Shown here: one piece after another, positions 17,391-26,303 of the stretch | Layout: each line of letters opens with the position of its first letter | Position numbering within the stretch: the stretch's first letter is position 1 | Assembly (NCBI RefSeq): GCF_001420695.1 | Contig: NZ_LJJB01000010.1 | Coordinates: 186,001-250,000, forward strand | Source of the DNA: Brevibacillus choshinensis | Lineage (GTDB): Bacteria > Bacillota > Bacilli > Brevibacillales > Brevibacillaceae | Direction: 5' to 3' | DNA: 64,000 nt | Program-made: the position numbers and the translations under genes | Notes under the pieces: model-generated | Database searches by the model: none | What the model saw: only the letters and a program-made list of their open reading frames with translations | What the model was told of the DNA's origin: nothing

Positions 17391-18314
17391 ATGAAGAAAC
17401 AGTCTCAGCTTGGCGTAGTCATGGCTCAATTCATCTCCATCGTTATATGGGCTTCGGCATTTCCCGGGATCCGGGTGGGCCTGGAAGCGTATTCGCCCGA
17501 TCAGCTCTCTTTGCTGCGTTTTCTCATCGGATCTGTGCTTCTTGTTATTTTTGCTATCTTCTTTCGTATCCGCATGCCTGAACCAAAGGATATTCCTGCC
17601 TTGTTGCTATTAGGCGGGTTAGGCTTTACTGTGTACCACGTTGCGCTGAACTACGGGGAGCAGACGATTAGCGCAGGAGTTGCCAGTCTTTTTGTATCGA
17701 CCACACCCCTCTTTGCTTCGATACTCGCTCTGCTGTTTTTTCGCGAACGGTTCGGGCTTCGCGGCTGGCTAGGCTCTATGCTCGGATTTATTGGAGTGAC
17801 AATCAGCTCATTGGGAACCGGCGAACCTTTCCAATGGAATGGCGGAATATTCTTAATCCTCTTGGCTTCCTTTTCTGAGAGCCTCTACTTTGCCTTTCAG
17901 CGAAATTATGTAGAAAAATACGGTTTTCTCGCGTTTACCGCTTATACGATCTGGGGCGGAACCTTGTTCATGCTCTACTCCTTGCCTGGACTGGGAGAGG
18001 CCATCATCCAGGCACCGACAGAAGTCACCCTCAGTGTGCTCTACCTGGGTATTTTTCCTACGGTGATCGCTTATCTCGCGCTCGCGTACGTCACATCGAG
18101 AGTGGGTGCTTCAGAGGCAACCAGCTCCCTTTACCTGACGCCTGCGCTCGCATTTGGAATCGCGTGGATATGGCTCGGGGAAGTCCCCACTCTCCTGTCG
18201 ATTGTCGGTGGCATCGTCACATTAGGCGGTGTTTTGCTCGCGACGATCCGAGTCGGCCTCCAAAATAGAAAGGAGAGGGAAGATCGGCCACTAGCTGACC
18301 AATCTTCCCTCTGA
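17391..18314 (+). CDS. EamA family DMT-superfamily transporter
   Basis: A 307-aa membrane protein with ten hydrophobic helices in two EamA repeats. ASAFPGIRVG starts repeat 1, and SFSESLYFAFQRNYV with the C-terminal APALAFGIAWIWLGE-type motif (here TPALAFGIAWIWLGEVP) marks repeat 2. Drug/metabolite exporters of this type often excrete amino acids. ATG 17391 is chosen because GAAAGGAC lies 9 nt upstream. It is divergent from, and probably regulated by, the MocR gene. An inverted repeat overlaps its 3' end (AGAGGGAAGAT / ATCTTCCCTCT). Confidence 0.87.
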   Translation: MKKQSQLGVVMAQFISIVIWASAFPGIRVGLEAYSPDQLSLLRFLIGSVLLVIFAIFFRIRMPEPKDIPALLLLGGLGFTVYHVALNYGEQTISAGVASLFVSTTPLFASILALLFFRERFGLRGWLGSMLGFIGVTISSLGTGEPFQWNGGIFLILLASFSESLYFAFQRNYVEKYGFLAFTAYTIWGGTLFMLYSLPGLGEAIIQAPTEVTLSVLYLGIFPTVIAYLALAYVTSRVGASEATSSLYLTPALAFGIAWIWLGEVPTLLSIVGGIVTLGGVLLATIRVGLQNRKEREDRPLADQSSL

Positions 18315-18334
18315 GAACGACGCGAGATTTTCCT

Positions 18335-19711
18335 CTATTCCATCATCCGTTCCAGCTTTCTCGACAGCATCAGCAGGATCAGCCCCATCACAATCGCCAA
18401 GAGCCCGATGAGACCAAATACTTCGAAGTAGCCCAGTGACTGCGTAAAAGCAGCCAGATAACCCCCGAGAATATTTGCCACTCCCGTACTCGCCAGCCAA
18501 ACCCCCATCAGCAAGGACGCCAATTTAAGCGGAGCCAGCTTGCTCACCATTGACAACCCTACTGGAGAGAGGAAAAGCTCCCCTAACGTGTGGAGTAAAT
18601 AAGTGACGATGATGAACATGATGTTGGACTGGGCGACGATGTTGTTTTCGTCACTTCCCGTTTGCAACACTGCTATGATCAACACCATATAGCCGAGGCC
18701 GAGCAAGATCATCCCGCATGACATTTTCACGGGAATACTCAGGTCCCCTCGCTTTGTAGATGCCAGCTTGATCCATAATGCAGACAGGACAGGCGCAAGT
18801 GCAACGATAAAGAATGGATTAAGCGATTGGAACCATGAGGTAGGCACTTCCCACCCAAAGAAATGCTTGTCCACAAACTTGTCTGCGTACAAAGTCAGCG
18901 AGCTCCCCGCCTGTTCAAAACCAGCCCAGAAAAAAATAACGAAGCAAGTAATGATGACGATGACCGCTGTTCGTTGCTTTTCTTTGGAGGTTAATGGTGC
19001 TTGAGAAACGTCTCCGCTGCCCTGATTGCCAGATGAAGCTCTGACCGTCACCTTGCCGATGTCACCCAAGTAGCGATTTCCGATGCCGTTGTAGATCGCT
19101 TGTCCGATGATCATGCCGATCGCCGCAGCCAGAAAGCCATAGCGAAAACCAAAATGATCGACGCCATCCACCGTCGTCTTGAACAAATCCTCTGCCAAGT
19201 AACCACAAATCAATGGGGCAAAAAAAGCCCCGATGTTGATGCCCATGTAAAAGATAGTAAACGCCGCATCTTTTCTGCCTTCGTCGTTTGGATACAGCTC
19301 CCCTACAAGAGTTGAAATATTAGGCTTGAAAAAACCGTTCCCGATGATCAATAATGCCAATCCCATATAGAGCCCGGTTGTGTTCGTGACTGCAAACAGC
19401 ATGAAATTACCCAAGGCCATTAAAATACCGCCAATGGTAATCGCGCGCCTTCTACCTATGTATCGATCAGACAAATAGCCTCCTGCCAAAGGAGTAAAAT
19501 AAACGGCACCAGTAAAGAAACCATAGATGCTCATCGCTGTGCTCTTCTCAAAACCGAGCCCACCACTGATCAGCGCAGTGGTCAAATACAGCGTCAATAG
19601 TGCTCGCATGCCGTAATAGCTAAAGCGCTCCCACATTTCTGTGAAAAACAGCAAGTACAGCCCTGGCGGATGCCGAACCTTGCCTTGATGAGTTTGCCCT
19701 GATTCCGCCAA
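18335..19711 (-). CDS. Peptide MFS transporter (POT/PTR family, DtpT-like)
   Basis: A 458-aa proton-coupled di/tripeptide importer. It has ERFSYYGMRALLTLYL at the first helix (the ExxERFxYYG signature), GNGFFKPNISTLVGELY and AAFTIFYMGINIGAFFAPL (PTR2 signature 2), and about 12-14 helices. It is slightly short, but all conserved blocks are present. The first codon is TTG behind GGGGAG, a start that remains uncertain. Confidence 0.9.
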   Translation of the reverse strand: MAESGQTHQGKVRHPPGLYLLFFTEMWERFSYYGMRALLTLYLTTALISGGLGFEKSTAMSIYGFFTGAVYFTPLAGGYLSDRYIGRRRAITIGGILMALGNFMLFAVTNTTGLYMGLALLIIGNGFFKPNISTLVGELYPNDEGRKDAAFTIFYMGINIGAFFAPLICGYLAEDLFKTTVDGVDHFGFRYGFLAAAIGMIIGQAIYNGIGNRYLGDIGKVTVRASSGNQGSGDVSQAPLTSKEKQRTAVIVIITCFVIFFWAGFEQAGSSLTLYADKFVDKHFFGWEVPTSWFQSLNPFFIVALAPVLSALWIKLASTKRGDLSIPVKMSCGMILLGLGYMVLIIAVLQTGSDENNIVAQSNIMFIIVTYLLHTLGELFLSPVGLSMVSKLAPLKLASLLMGVWLASTGVANILGGYLAAFTQSLGYFEVFGLIGLLAIVMGLILLMLSRKLERMME

Positions 19712-19800
19712 ATTTCATCGCTCCCCGCCACCAATAGTTATGAATGTCGCTTTCGTACGCCTCATTTACTATTTGCCATCGCAGTCATTTTATTCCTCAC

Positions 19801-19842
19801 AACAAAACGCGGCCCGCTGGATGGGGACCGCGTTTTGTTTTT
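19801..19842. terminator. Bidirectional terminator-like hairpin
   Basis: AACAAAACGCGG (19801-19812) pairs perfectly with CCGCGTTTTGTT (19828-19839). It follows the glucoamylase-like gene on the minus strand and is T-rich on both sides. Confidence 0.75.
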
Positions 19843-19862
19843 GCTTTACTGGGCGTATGGGT

Positions 19863-20954
19863 TTACGATTCCTCTAGCAGATGCAGCTCTGCTGCCAGTA
19901 CGAGATACATGGCATGAGACCAGAGCAGTGGTACAGCCGGTTGTCCTTCACGCTCTACCCATGGCGGATAGGACGCTGGAGATAAAAGGTGAGCTTGCAC
20001 TTGCTCTGGCAAACCAGCAGGTCGCCTCTGCGACGCAATCCATTCGAGGATGGTGTGTGCTTCAGTCCGTCTTTCTGTTTGCACGTAGTACCAGCCGAGC
20101 CATGCCGACAACAATAGCCATTGCCCTCCGCCGTAGTACGTATCTGCCGCATAACGGTGAACGCCCTGGCCAGAAAGAAGCTCACGTTCGATTGCTTCTA
20201 CGGTTTTTACCATGACTGGATCCTCTACTTTTGCCAACCCGAACGGCAAGGATATCCACAGCAGACTGGCGTCCACAGCTGATTCGCCTAGCGATTTGAT
20301 GAACTGGCCGTCTGCCGTTCCATTCGTAAAGACAAATTGGCGAATGCTCTCCCCTAATTGAGTGAGCTCTTCCTCACGTTCTGGTAGATGCTCTACCATC
20401 GCCTGAATCCCGCCATAGATAGCGGCCATCGTCGCTGGATGCTGACGGTCTCCCCATTCCTCCCAGCAATCGAAATTGGGAAGTTGCCAGCATGTTCGCA
20501 AGTAATCCAGTGTCAAAAGGATGGAAGGTCGAAGTTCCTGGACGAGCCCTTTGTCCCCGCTGAGTCGCACATGCTCGGATAGCCCCCACAGCCAGGTACC
20601 GTACCCATCGAGTTGAAAGCTGCCCCATTCACCTGCCACTTCTGCACCGTCCAGCGTATAACGTGTGTGCAAAAACAGCTCATTGCCCCCGCTCCTTTTT
20701 CCCGCTTGTACAGCTGCAATGGCATTCCGAGCTTTGTCCGCGTATCGCTGCACGACGCCATCACACCATTGATAAAAACGACGCGCGCTGTCATGTTGCC
20801 CTGCACGATTCATCGCATACGCTGTAAATGTACCATCGCGCAGCCATGCATATTGATAAGGTCGAAAGGCAGGTGAAGCGATGTAGGCCCCGCTCTCTGC
20901 CTGATGCTGCAATATCATCCGGATGCTTTCCTCGATCAAGGGAGCAGTTGTCAT
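19863..20954 (-). CDS. Glycoside hydrolase family 15-like protein (catalytic barrel only)
   Basis: A 363-aa (alpha/alpha)6-barrel protein. YAWLRDGTFTAYAM (about 37-50), QLDGYGTWLWGL, NFDCWEEWG with the candidate catalytic glutamates, and LPEQV...PPWVEREGQPAVPLLWSHAMYL near the end follow the GH15 glucoamylase/trehalase plan. It lacks the N-terminal beta-sandwich domain of typical prokaryotic GH15 enzymes and has no signal peptide, so it would act on cytosolic oligosaccharides or trehalose. ATG 20954 is set by AGGAGGG 7 nt upstream. Confidence 0.8.
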   Translation of the reverse strand: MTTAPLIEESIRMILQHQAESGAYIASPAFRPYQYAWLRDGTFTAYAMNRAGQHDSARRFYQWCDGVVQRYADKARNAIAAVQAGKRSGGNELFLHTRYTLDGAEVAGEWGSFQLDGYGTWLWGLSEHVRLSGDKGLVQELRPSILLTLDYLRTCWQLPNFDCWEEWGDRQHPATMAAIYGGIQAMVEHLPEREEELTQLGESIRQFVFTNGTADGQFIKSLGESAVDASLLWISLPFGLAKVEDPVMVKTVEAIERELLSGQGVHRYAADTYYGGGQWLLLSAWLGWYYVQTERRTEAHTILEWIASQRRPAGLPEQVQAHLLSPASYPPWVEREGQPAVPLLWSHAMYLVLAAELHLLEES

Positions 20955-21082
20955 TCTTTTTCCCTCCTGTGAGACAAGCTTTGTCCAATTCATGATCTCA
21001 CCTCACATCAAAAAGAAACCGCTTCCCCTAGCATATGCACTTCTCCCCCTCTGACGCAACTCTCCGTCTCAAGAGGAGTTCA

Positions 21083-21166
21083 TTAGAAAACTTAGCTACG
21101 CCAAGCCTTTGGCGGAGTCTTAGCTGCACTTATACTGGATAAGAATCTCATATATTCTTATCTGTA
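21083..21166. repeat. 84-bp dispersed repeat, copy 1
   Basis: It begins TTAGAAAAC and ends TATCTGTA. It matches the copy at 22129-22212 over the whole 84 bp with 8 differences by hand alignment. Internal hairpins are CGCCA...TGGCG and GATAAGAAT...ATTCTTATC. It lies just downstream of the inositol monophosphatase gene. Confidence 0.85.
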
Positions 21167-21211
21167 AAACAAAAACCTGCTGGAAGGTGCATCCAGCAGG
21201 TCTATTATCGT

Positions 21212-22033
21212 TTACGATCCCATTTCTGTACTGTCAGTCAAATTCAGGTAATGCTGCAGTTCTTCGTAAAATGCCGGATTGCAAGCCATCACACTGCTTT
21301 TTTGATCAAACGGCAGTGGAGTCCCCATCATCGTCGTGACTTTGCCGCCAGCTTCCTCGACGATGATTCGTCCAGCGCCAAAATCCCAAGCGTTCAGGGA
21401 CATACTCACATAGCCATCCAATCTGCCTGCAGCGACATAGGACATTTCCAGTGCTGCACTTCCTAGCAAACGCATTCCCCGCACTTTTCCTGCCAGCTTT
21501 TTGACGATCTGGTCAATGCCCATTTGTTCGGCGCGTTTATTCCAAAAAACGCTTGTACACAGAAGAGCTTCCTCCAGGGTCACTACCCTTTCCAGACGCA
21601 ACGGACGTTCATTGAGAAAAGCTCCCTCGCCTTTCACGGCGTAGAAAAGCTCATCTCGGGAAGGGTCGTACACCACTCCAATAAGTCCTTCACCCTTGTG
21701 GTACACTGCTATGGACACGGAAAAGTTGATCTGCTGATGGACAAAGTTTGTGGTTCCATCAATCGGATCGATGACCCACAGTGTATCACATTGATGGTAA
21801 TCCCCTTTAAACGTGCTTTCTTCTCCCAATATCCCATGATTAGGGAAGCGCTCGAGGATCATATGAATCACATGCTTCTCCACTTCTTTATCAACAGCAG
21901 TGACAAGGTCGGAGGCAGAAGTTTTGTATTCAACAGTAAACGGCTCTTTCATTCTCTTGAGACTCAGTTCACCCGCAGATCGGGCGCATTGCAGAGCCAG
22001 CTCTTTTAGTTCCGCCAGTGATGGTTCTTGCAC
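21212..22033 (-). CDS. Inositol monophosphatase family protein
   Basis: A 273-aa Mg2+/Li+-sensitive phosphatase. Motif A WVIDPIDGTTNF, the upstream GEES glutamate site and the C-terminal WDFGAGRIIVEEAGG motif B are intact. It should dephosphorylate inositol-1-phosphate or similar phosphoesters (SuhB/YktC type). GTG 22033 is favoured because AGGTGG lies 8 nt before it; GTG 22045 is the alternative. The gene stands alone between two copies of an 84-bp repeat. Confidence 0.88.
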   Translation of the reverse strand: MQEPSLAELKELALQCARSAGELSLKRMKEPFTVEYKTSASDLVTAVDKEVEKHVIHMILERFPNHGILGEESTFKGDYHQCDTLWVIDPIDGTTNFVHQQINFSVSIAVYHKGEGLIGVVYDPSRDELFYAVKGEGAFLNERPLRLERVVTLEEALLCTSVFWNKRAEQMGIDQIVKKLAGKVRGMRLLGSAALEMSYVAAGRLDGYVSMSLNAWDFGAGRIIVEEAGGKVTTMMGTPLPFDQKSSVMACNPAFYEELQHYLNLTDSTEMGS

Positions 22034-22128
22034 GCATATCGCCACCTAAAACATGACTTTTTGTTTAGTGTACCATACTTTACCTGTGGTTACACCACAC
22101 TGAAACAGGGGATGCATGCAGTCCCTCG

Positions 22129-22212
22129 TTAGAAAACTAGGCTACGCTAAGCCTTTGGCGGAGCCTTAGTTGCACTTATACTGGATAAGATTCTTATAAA
22201 TTCTTATCTGTA
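22129..22212. repeat. 84-bp dispersed repeat, copy 2
   Basis: Same orientation and length as copy 1, in direct repetition about 1,046 bp away. The shared core is AAGCCTTTGGCGGAG and TGCACTTATACTGGATAAG. It lies immediately upstream of the inositol monophosphatase gene. Confidence 0.85.
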
Positions 22213-22216
22213 CAAG

Positions 22217-22247
22217 GAAAAGAGGTCGGGGAGCGCCCGGCCTCTTT
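22217..22247. terminator. Terminator of the cstA-ybdD operon
   Basis: AGAGGTCGGG / CCCGGCCTCT (one G-U pair), with TTTTCC after it on the minus strand. Confidence 0.75.
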
Positions 22248-22265
22248 GTTGGGTTCAATCCTTTC

Positions 22266-22478
22266 CTAGCAGCACCGTGTGACGCCGCCTTTTTCGTAAC
22301 GTTCCCGGAGTGCATACATGTAGTACTCCCGTTCCGTCATCGGAAAAATACCTGGCGCTGCATGCGTCGCATACCAATGCTGTACATAACGATCGTAGTC
22401 CGGCATCCCGAAGATGGTCTTGATCGCGGAGCTCACGCCGCGTAGGGACTTTCGGATCGTTCTCCACTTGCGTCTCAT
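22266..22478 (-). CDS. YbdD/YjiX family small protein
   Basis: A 70-aa protein with GMPDYDRYVQHW, MTEREYYMYALRERY and a Cys-Cys end, the conserved pattern of the YbdD/YjiX (DUF466) family. These genes almost always follow cstA-type transporters; here the start overlaps the cstA stop by 4 bp (ATGA), so translation is coupled. The role is unproven; an accessory function in the pyruvate carrier is presumed. Confidence 0.88.
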   Translation of the reverse strand: MRRKWRTIRKSLRGVSSAIKTIFGMPDYDRYVQHWYATHAAPGIFPMTEREYYMYALRERYEKGGVTRCC

Positions 22479-24565
22479 GCCACGTGGTGACCTTTCCCGT
22501 CGATGATGTTTCCTTTGGACTGGATATAAGGGGATTCATACAGCGGATATTGCTTGCCTCTCAAAATATTGATCCACAAGCGAGCGCCATCCAATATGAT
22601 CCCGATCGTGATGACCATGAAGATCGCGCAGACGGCCGCGTCGATCTGGTCGTTCAAAATCATCTTTTGCGCCGCTTCGATTGTTTTTACGCCTTTTGGC
22701 AATGTCCCTGCATCAAGCGCTTTTTGGAAGGCTTGCGCATGAGAGAGGAACCCGATTTTCGCATCTGGATGGAACAGCTTTTGCCATCCAGCTGTCAATG
22801 TCGCTGCACTGAGCCAAGCCATAGGAACAAGTGTGACCCACGAGTACGCCGCCTTGCCCATCTTGAAGATGATCGTCGTCCCCACGGTAAAGGCGATCGC
22901 GGCAAGCATCTGATTGGCAATTCCAAAGAGCGGCCACAAGGTATAAATACCACCGAGCGGATCCATGACGCCCTGCAAGAGGAAGTAGCCCCATCCGATC
23001 GAGATGATCCCAGATCCGATCAGATTGCCTGGCAGCCAGTTCGTTTGCTTCATTTTCGGGAAGATGTTACCGAGCATGTCTTGCACCATGAAACGCCCTA
23101 CACGAGTACCCGCGTCGATCGTGGTGAGGATAAACACCGCTTCAAATAAGATCGCAAAGTGATACCAGAACGCCATAAGCGCTTTTCCGCCCAGTACACC
23201 TGAGAAAATGGTCGCCATCCCGATCGCCAGCGACGGCGCTCCTCCCGTACGGGAAAGGATCGTTTTCTCCTGAATGTCATTAGCCAGCGTCGTCAGCTGA
23301 TCAGGCGTAACAGTAAAGCCCCAGCTCGATATCGTAGTAGCTGCAGCCGCTGCATCTGCACCGATTACCGCACCCGGCGAGTTAATGGCAAAGTAGACGC
23401 CCGGCGTAAGTACGCAAGCAGCAATCATCGCCATGATGGCAACGCCAGATTCCATCAACATGCCGCCATACCCGATCAATGGTGCATGCGATTCTTTGGT
23501 GATCATCTTGGGTGTCGTTCCTGAGGAGACAAGAGCATGGAAACCGGAAACGGCACCGCAGGCAATCGTAATAAACAGGAAGGGGAACAGATTCCCCGCA
23601 AAGACTGGACCGGTACCGTCAATAAACTTGGTCAGCGCCGGCATGTGCAGCGGAGGTAGCGTCAGGATGATCCCGACCGCCAAAACCGCAATCGTACCAA
23701 CTTTCAAGAACGAGCTCAAGTAATCACGTGGTGCCAGCAATAGCCAAACTGGCAATACCGATGCAATAAAGCCGTATACGATGATCATCCAGGCCAGTTG
23801 TACCTTAGTGAACGTAAAAGCAGGACCCCAAGTAGGCGATGCTGCTACTGCCTGACCCAGCCAAAGCGACAGGAACAAGAGGGCGAGCCCGATAATAGAG
23901 CCTTCCATGACCCGTCCTGGCCGAATGTAACGCATGTACAAGCCCATCAAGATCGCGATCGGCAGCGTCATGAATATCGTAAAGGTCGCCCATGGGGATT
24001 CCGCGAGAGCGTTTACAACTACCATCGCCAAAACAGCAATCAAAATGATCATAATCGCAATGATACCCACTAGAGCAAGTGCTCCACCCACTGGACCAAT
24101 CTCTTCTTTGGCGATCTGGCCCAACGTTTTACCATTACGCCTCATCGAACCGAATAGGATGACAAAGTCCTGAACCGCTCCACCGATGACCACCCCTACG
24201 ATGATCCACAGTGTTCCCGGCAAATATCCCATCTGGGCTGCCAGCGTCGGACCTACGAGTGGGCCCGCCCCCGCAATCGCGGCAAAGTGATGCCCAAACA
24301 AGATCCATTTGTTCGTCGGAACGAAATCCTTACCGTCGTTGTTCACTTCGGCAGGTGTTGCTCGGTTATCATCTAGACCCATGATTTTCTTTGCGATAAA
24401 ACGGCTGTAAAAACGATAAGCGACGGCATAAGTGCAAAAAGCGGCTGTCAGCAACCAGAACGAGTTGACGGATTCACCACGAGTGAGCGCGATGATCCCA
24501 AAACCAACAGCGCCCAGTGCAGCAATCCCGCCCCAGATCAGGACTGAGAGAAACCATTTTCTCAT
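22475..24565 (-). CDS. cstA: Carbon starvation protein CstA-family transporter (pyruvate/peptide)
   Basis: A 696-aa integral membrane protein with about 16-18 helices. NKWILFGHHFAAIAGAGPLVGPTLAAQMGY and GGAVQDFVILFGSMRRNGKTLGQIA are diagnostic CstA blocks. E. coli CstA and BtsT import pyruvate with protons under carbon limitation, and peptides have also been proposed. AAGGAGG lies 9 nt before ATG 24565. A candidate cre site and promoter lie upstream. It forms an operon with ybdD. Confidence 0.92.
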   Translation of the reverse strand: MRKWFLSVLIWGGIAALGAVGFGIIALTRGESVNSFWLLTAAFCTYAVAYRFYSRFIAKKIMGLDDNRATPAEVNNDGKDFVPTNKWILFGHHFAAIAGAGPLVGPTLAAQMGYLPGTLWIIVGVVIGGAVQDFVILFGSMRRNGKTLGQIAKEEIGPVGGALALVGIIAIMIILIAVLAMVVVNALAESPWATFTIFMTLPIAILMGLYMRYIRPGRVMEGSIIGLALLFLSLWLGQAVAASPTWGPAFTFTKVQLAWMIIVYGFIASVLPVWLLLAPRDYLSSFLKVGTIAVLAVGIILTLPPLHMPALTKFIDGTGPVFAGNLFPFLFITIACGAVSGFHALVSSGTTPKMITKESHAPLIGYGGMLMESGVAIMAMIAACVLTPGVYFAINSPGAVIGADAAAAATTISSWGFTVTPDQLTTLANDIQEKTILSRTGGAPSLAIGMATIFSGVLGGKALMAFWYHFAILFEAVFILTTIDAGTRVGRFMVQDMLGNIFPKMKQTNWLPGNLIGSGIISIGWGYFLLQGVMDPLGGIYTLWPLFGIANQMLAAIAFTVGTTIIFKMGKAAYSWVTLVPMAWLSAATLTAGWQKLFHPDAKIGFLSHAQAFQKALDAGTLPKGVKTIEAAQKMILNDQIDAAVCAIFMVITIGIILDGARLWINILRGKQYPLYESPYIQSKGNIIDGKGHHVA

Positions 24566-24642
24566 TTGAGTCTCCTCCTTTTTCAATTTGTGACACATGC
24601 AGGCAAAATGCCTTCCTAGAACGTATCACAAGGAAAACTTCC

Positions 24643-24671
24643 TCAATATGGAAAATGGCTGAGCCGTACAA
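24643..24671 (-). promoter_or_regulatory. Candidate cstA promoter
   Basis: TTGTAC (24671-24666), 17-bp spacer, TATTGA (24648-24643) on the minus strand, about 70 bp before the cstA ribosome site. Confidence 0.4.
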
Positions 24672-24704
24672 AATAAAACACGAATTGCACCATAGGCGCA
24701 CGAA

Positions 24705-24718
24705 TGAAAGCGGATACA
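24705..24718. promoter_or_regulatory. Candidate CcpA cre site upstream of cstA
   Basis: TGAAAGCGGATACA fits the cre consensus TGWAANCGNTNWCA with one mismatch (position 10). It is centred about 75 bp upstream of the predicted cstA start, a position more typical of activation than blocking. Carbon control of cstA is biologically expected. Confidence 0.45.
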
Positions 24719-24868
24719 ATTCCGCTAGCCTGAATAGGCCATTGTTTAGAAATTGTCTAGTTGTTTTCGCTATCATTACTTTGTTCTATGTCTTCCACGG
24801 TTTCTTTCACTGTATCGAAATAACGCACAGACCACTCGCTTGATTTCCAATCCTAACAGGGGGCATTC

Positions 24869-26248
24869 ATGAGAACCAATTGGCTCATCACCTTTGCACT
24901 TACCTTACTACTCACATCCCTTCCCGCACTCACAGAAGGAGCTGGAAAGAACATGATTACCTACGAGCCAGCGCCCATAGAAGACGTCCTTCTCAATCCC
25001 TACATGGGCCTCGCTCCAGACTCACGAAATGAATCCTACGATCAGGAGCCCACACTCGTGTATGCGAATATTTCGTGGAGAATGCTGGAGCCAGAAAAGG
25101 GAGATTACCAATTTGAGCAAGTAGAAAAAGAACTGCTGTTGGATAAATGGGCGGACAAAGGAGCCAAATTTATCCTCCGCATCATCATGGACTCCCCGGA
25201 GGAAAAGACACATCTGAACATTCCTGATTGGCTCTATCGAGAGCTAAACGGTGACGGCGAATGGTACGAAAATAGTTACGGGAAAGGGTTCAGTCCCAAC
25301 TACAGCAATCCGCTCCTCATTTCCTACCATCAAAAGCTGATCGAAAAACTGGGAGAGCACTACAAGAACGACTCTCGTCTTGCTTTTGTAGAATTGGGCA
25401 GCATCGGTCACTGGGGCGAATGGCATACGAATACGTCCATCCCTTTTCCAAAGCTAGCCATCACGGACCAGTACGTCCAACCTTATCTGGATCACTTTCC
25501 TGACTCTATACTGATGATGCGCAGGCCTCATCCGATTGCAAAGAAATATAGACTTGGTCTCTTTAATGATGTATTTGGAAACAAGGAGCAAACCGCAGAA
25601 TACAAGTCTTGGTTTGACAAAGGGTACGTTTCCTGGCTCACCAAAGAGAGAATGCCTGCGATGCCTGACTTCTGGAAGGTAGCACCGAGCGGTGGAGAGT
25701 TTTCCCCCTCCAAGCCGTTAAAGCGGTATTTCAGCGCTTCATCGATCGACGATATGATCGCGCAAGCTCAATCGACGCATCTCTCCTGGATCGGCCCAAA
25801 TACGCCTGCCGCGTTCCCTGCCAAAGGAGCGCAACAAAAGTATTTGAACCGGTTCTTGAATACGCTAGGTTATCGCTTTGTCGCGAACAAAGAAACACAC
25901 GAACAAGAAGTCGTCGCTGGTTCCCGTCTGGATGTCCACATGGAGCTGGCAAACAACGGAGTAGCGCCTTTTTACTTCCCTTGGGTGCTGGAGCTTTCTC
26001 TTGCTGACGCCGATGGAAACATCGTAGCGAAAACAGCAACCAATGAAGACATCCGAAAATGGCTGCCTGGAAAAACCGTGTCGACTCCGACTCTAGAGAT
26101 TCCTGCCGATCTACCTGCGGGTGAATACACCCTTTGCATCGCGATCCTAGACCCGCAAACTGAGGAACCGGGTATTCAATGGGCGATGAAAGGAAAACGG
26201 GAAGATCTGCGCTATTCCCTGGGAAAGGTGATCGTCCACACCCCTTGA
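24869..26248 (+). CDS. Secreted DUF4832-type TIM-barrel protein (glycoside-hydrolase-like)
   Basis: A 459-aa exported protein. After a signal peptide (about 1-25) a TIM-barrel-like region (about 40-330) begins NPYMGLAPDSRNE and contains FVELGSIGHWGEWHT, where acidic residues sit as in glycosidase barrels. A C-terminal DUF4832 beta-sandwich (about 345-455; LGYRFV, NNGVAPFYFPW, LPAGEYTL) follows. The family occurs near polysaccharide genes but no substrate is established to my knowledge. It converges on the Pel cluster, so a role as its missing hydrolase is possible. The ribosome site AGGGGGC precedes the ATG. Confidence 0.75.
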   Translation: MRTNWLITFALTLLLTSLPALTEGAGKNMITYEPAPIEDVLLNPYMGLAPDSRNESYDQEPTLVYANISWRMLEPEKGDYQFEQVEKELLLDKWADKGAKFILRIIMDSPEEKTHLNIPDWLYRELNGDGEWYENSYGKGFSPNYSNPLLISYHQKLIEKLGEHYKNDSRLAFVELGSIGHWGEWHTNTSIPFPKLAITDQYVQPYLDHFPDSILMMRRPHPIAKKYRLGLFNDVFGNKEQTAEYKSWFDKGYVSWLTKERMPAMPDFWKVAPSGGEFSPSKPLKRYFSASSIDDMIAQAQSTHLSWIGPNTPAAFPAKGAQQKYLNRFLNTLGYRFVANKETHEQEVVAGSRLDVHMELANNGVAPFYFPWVLELSLADADGNIVAKTATNEDIRKWLPGKTVSTPTLEIPADLPAGEYTLCIAILDPQTEEPGIQWAMKGKREDLRYSLGKVIVHTP

Positions 26249-26258
26249 TGAACAAAAT

Positions 26259-26303
26259 AATCCCTCCTGCGGAACAGTCTTTCCGAGGAGGGATTTTCCT
26301 TTT
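26259..26303. terminator. Bidirectional terminator at the end of the Pel operon
   Basis: AATCCCTCCT (26259-26268) pairs with AGGAGGGATT (26286-26295), followed by TTCCTTTTT. It serves the DUF4832 gene and the convergent operon. Confidence 0.85.
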
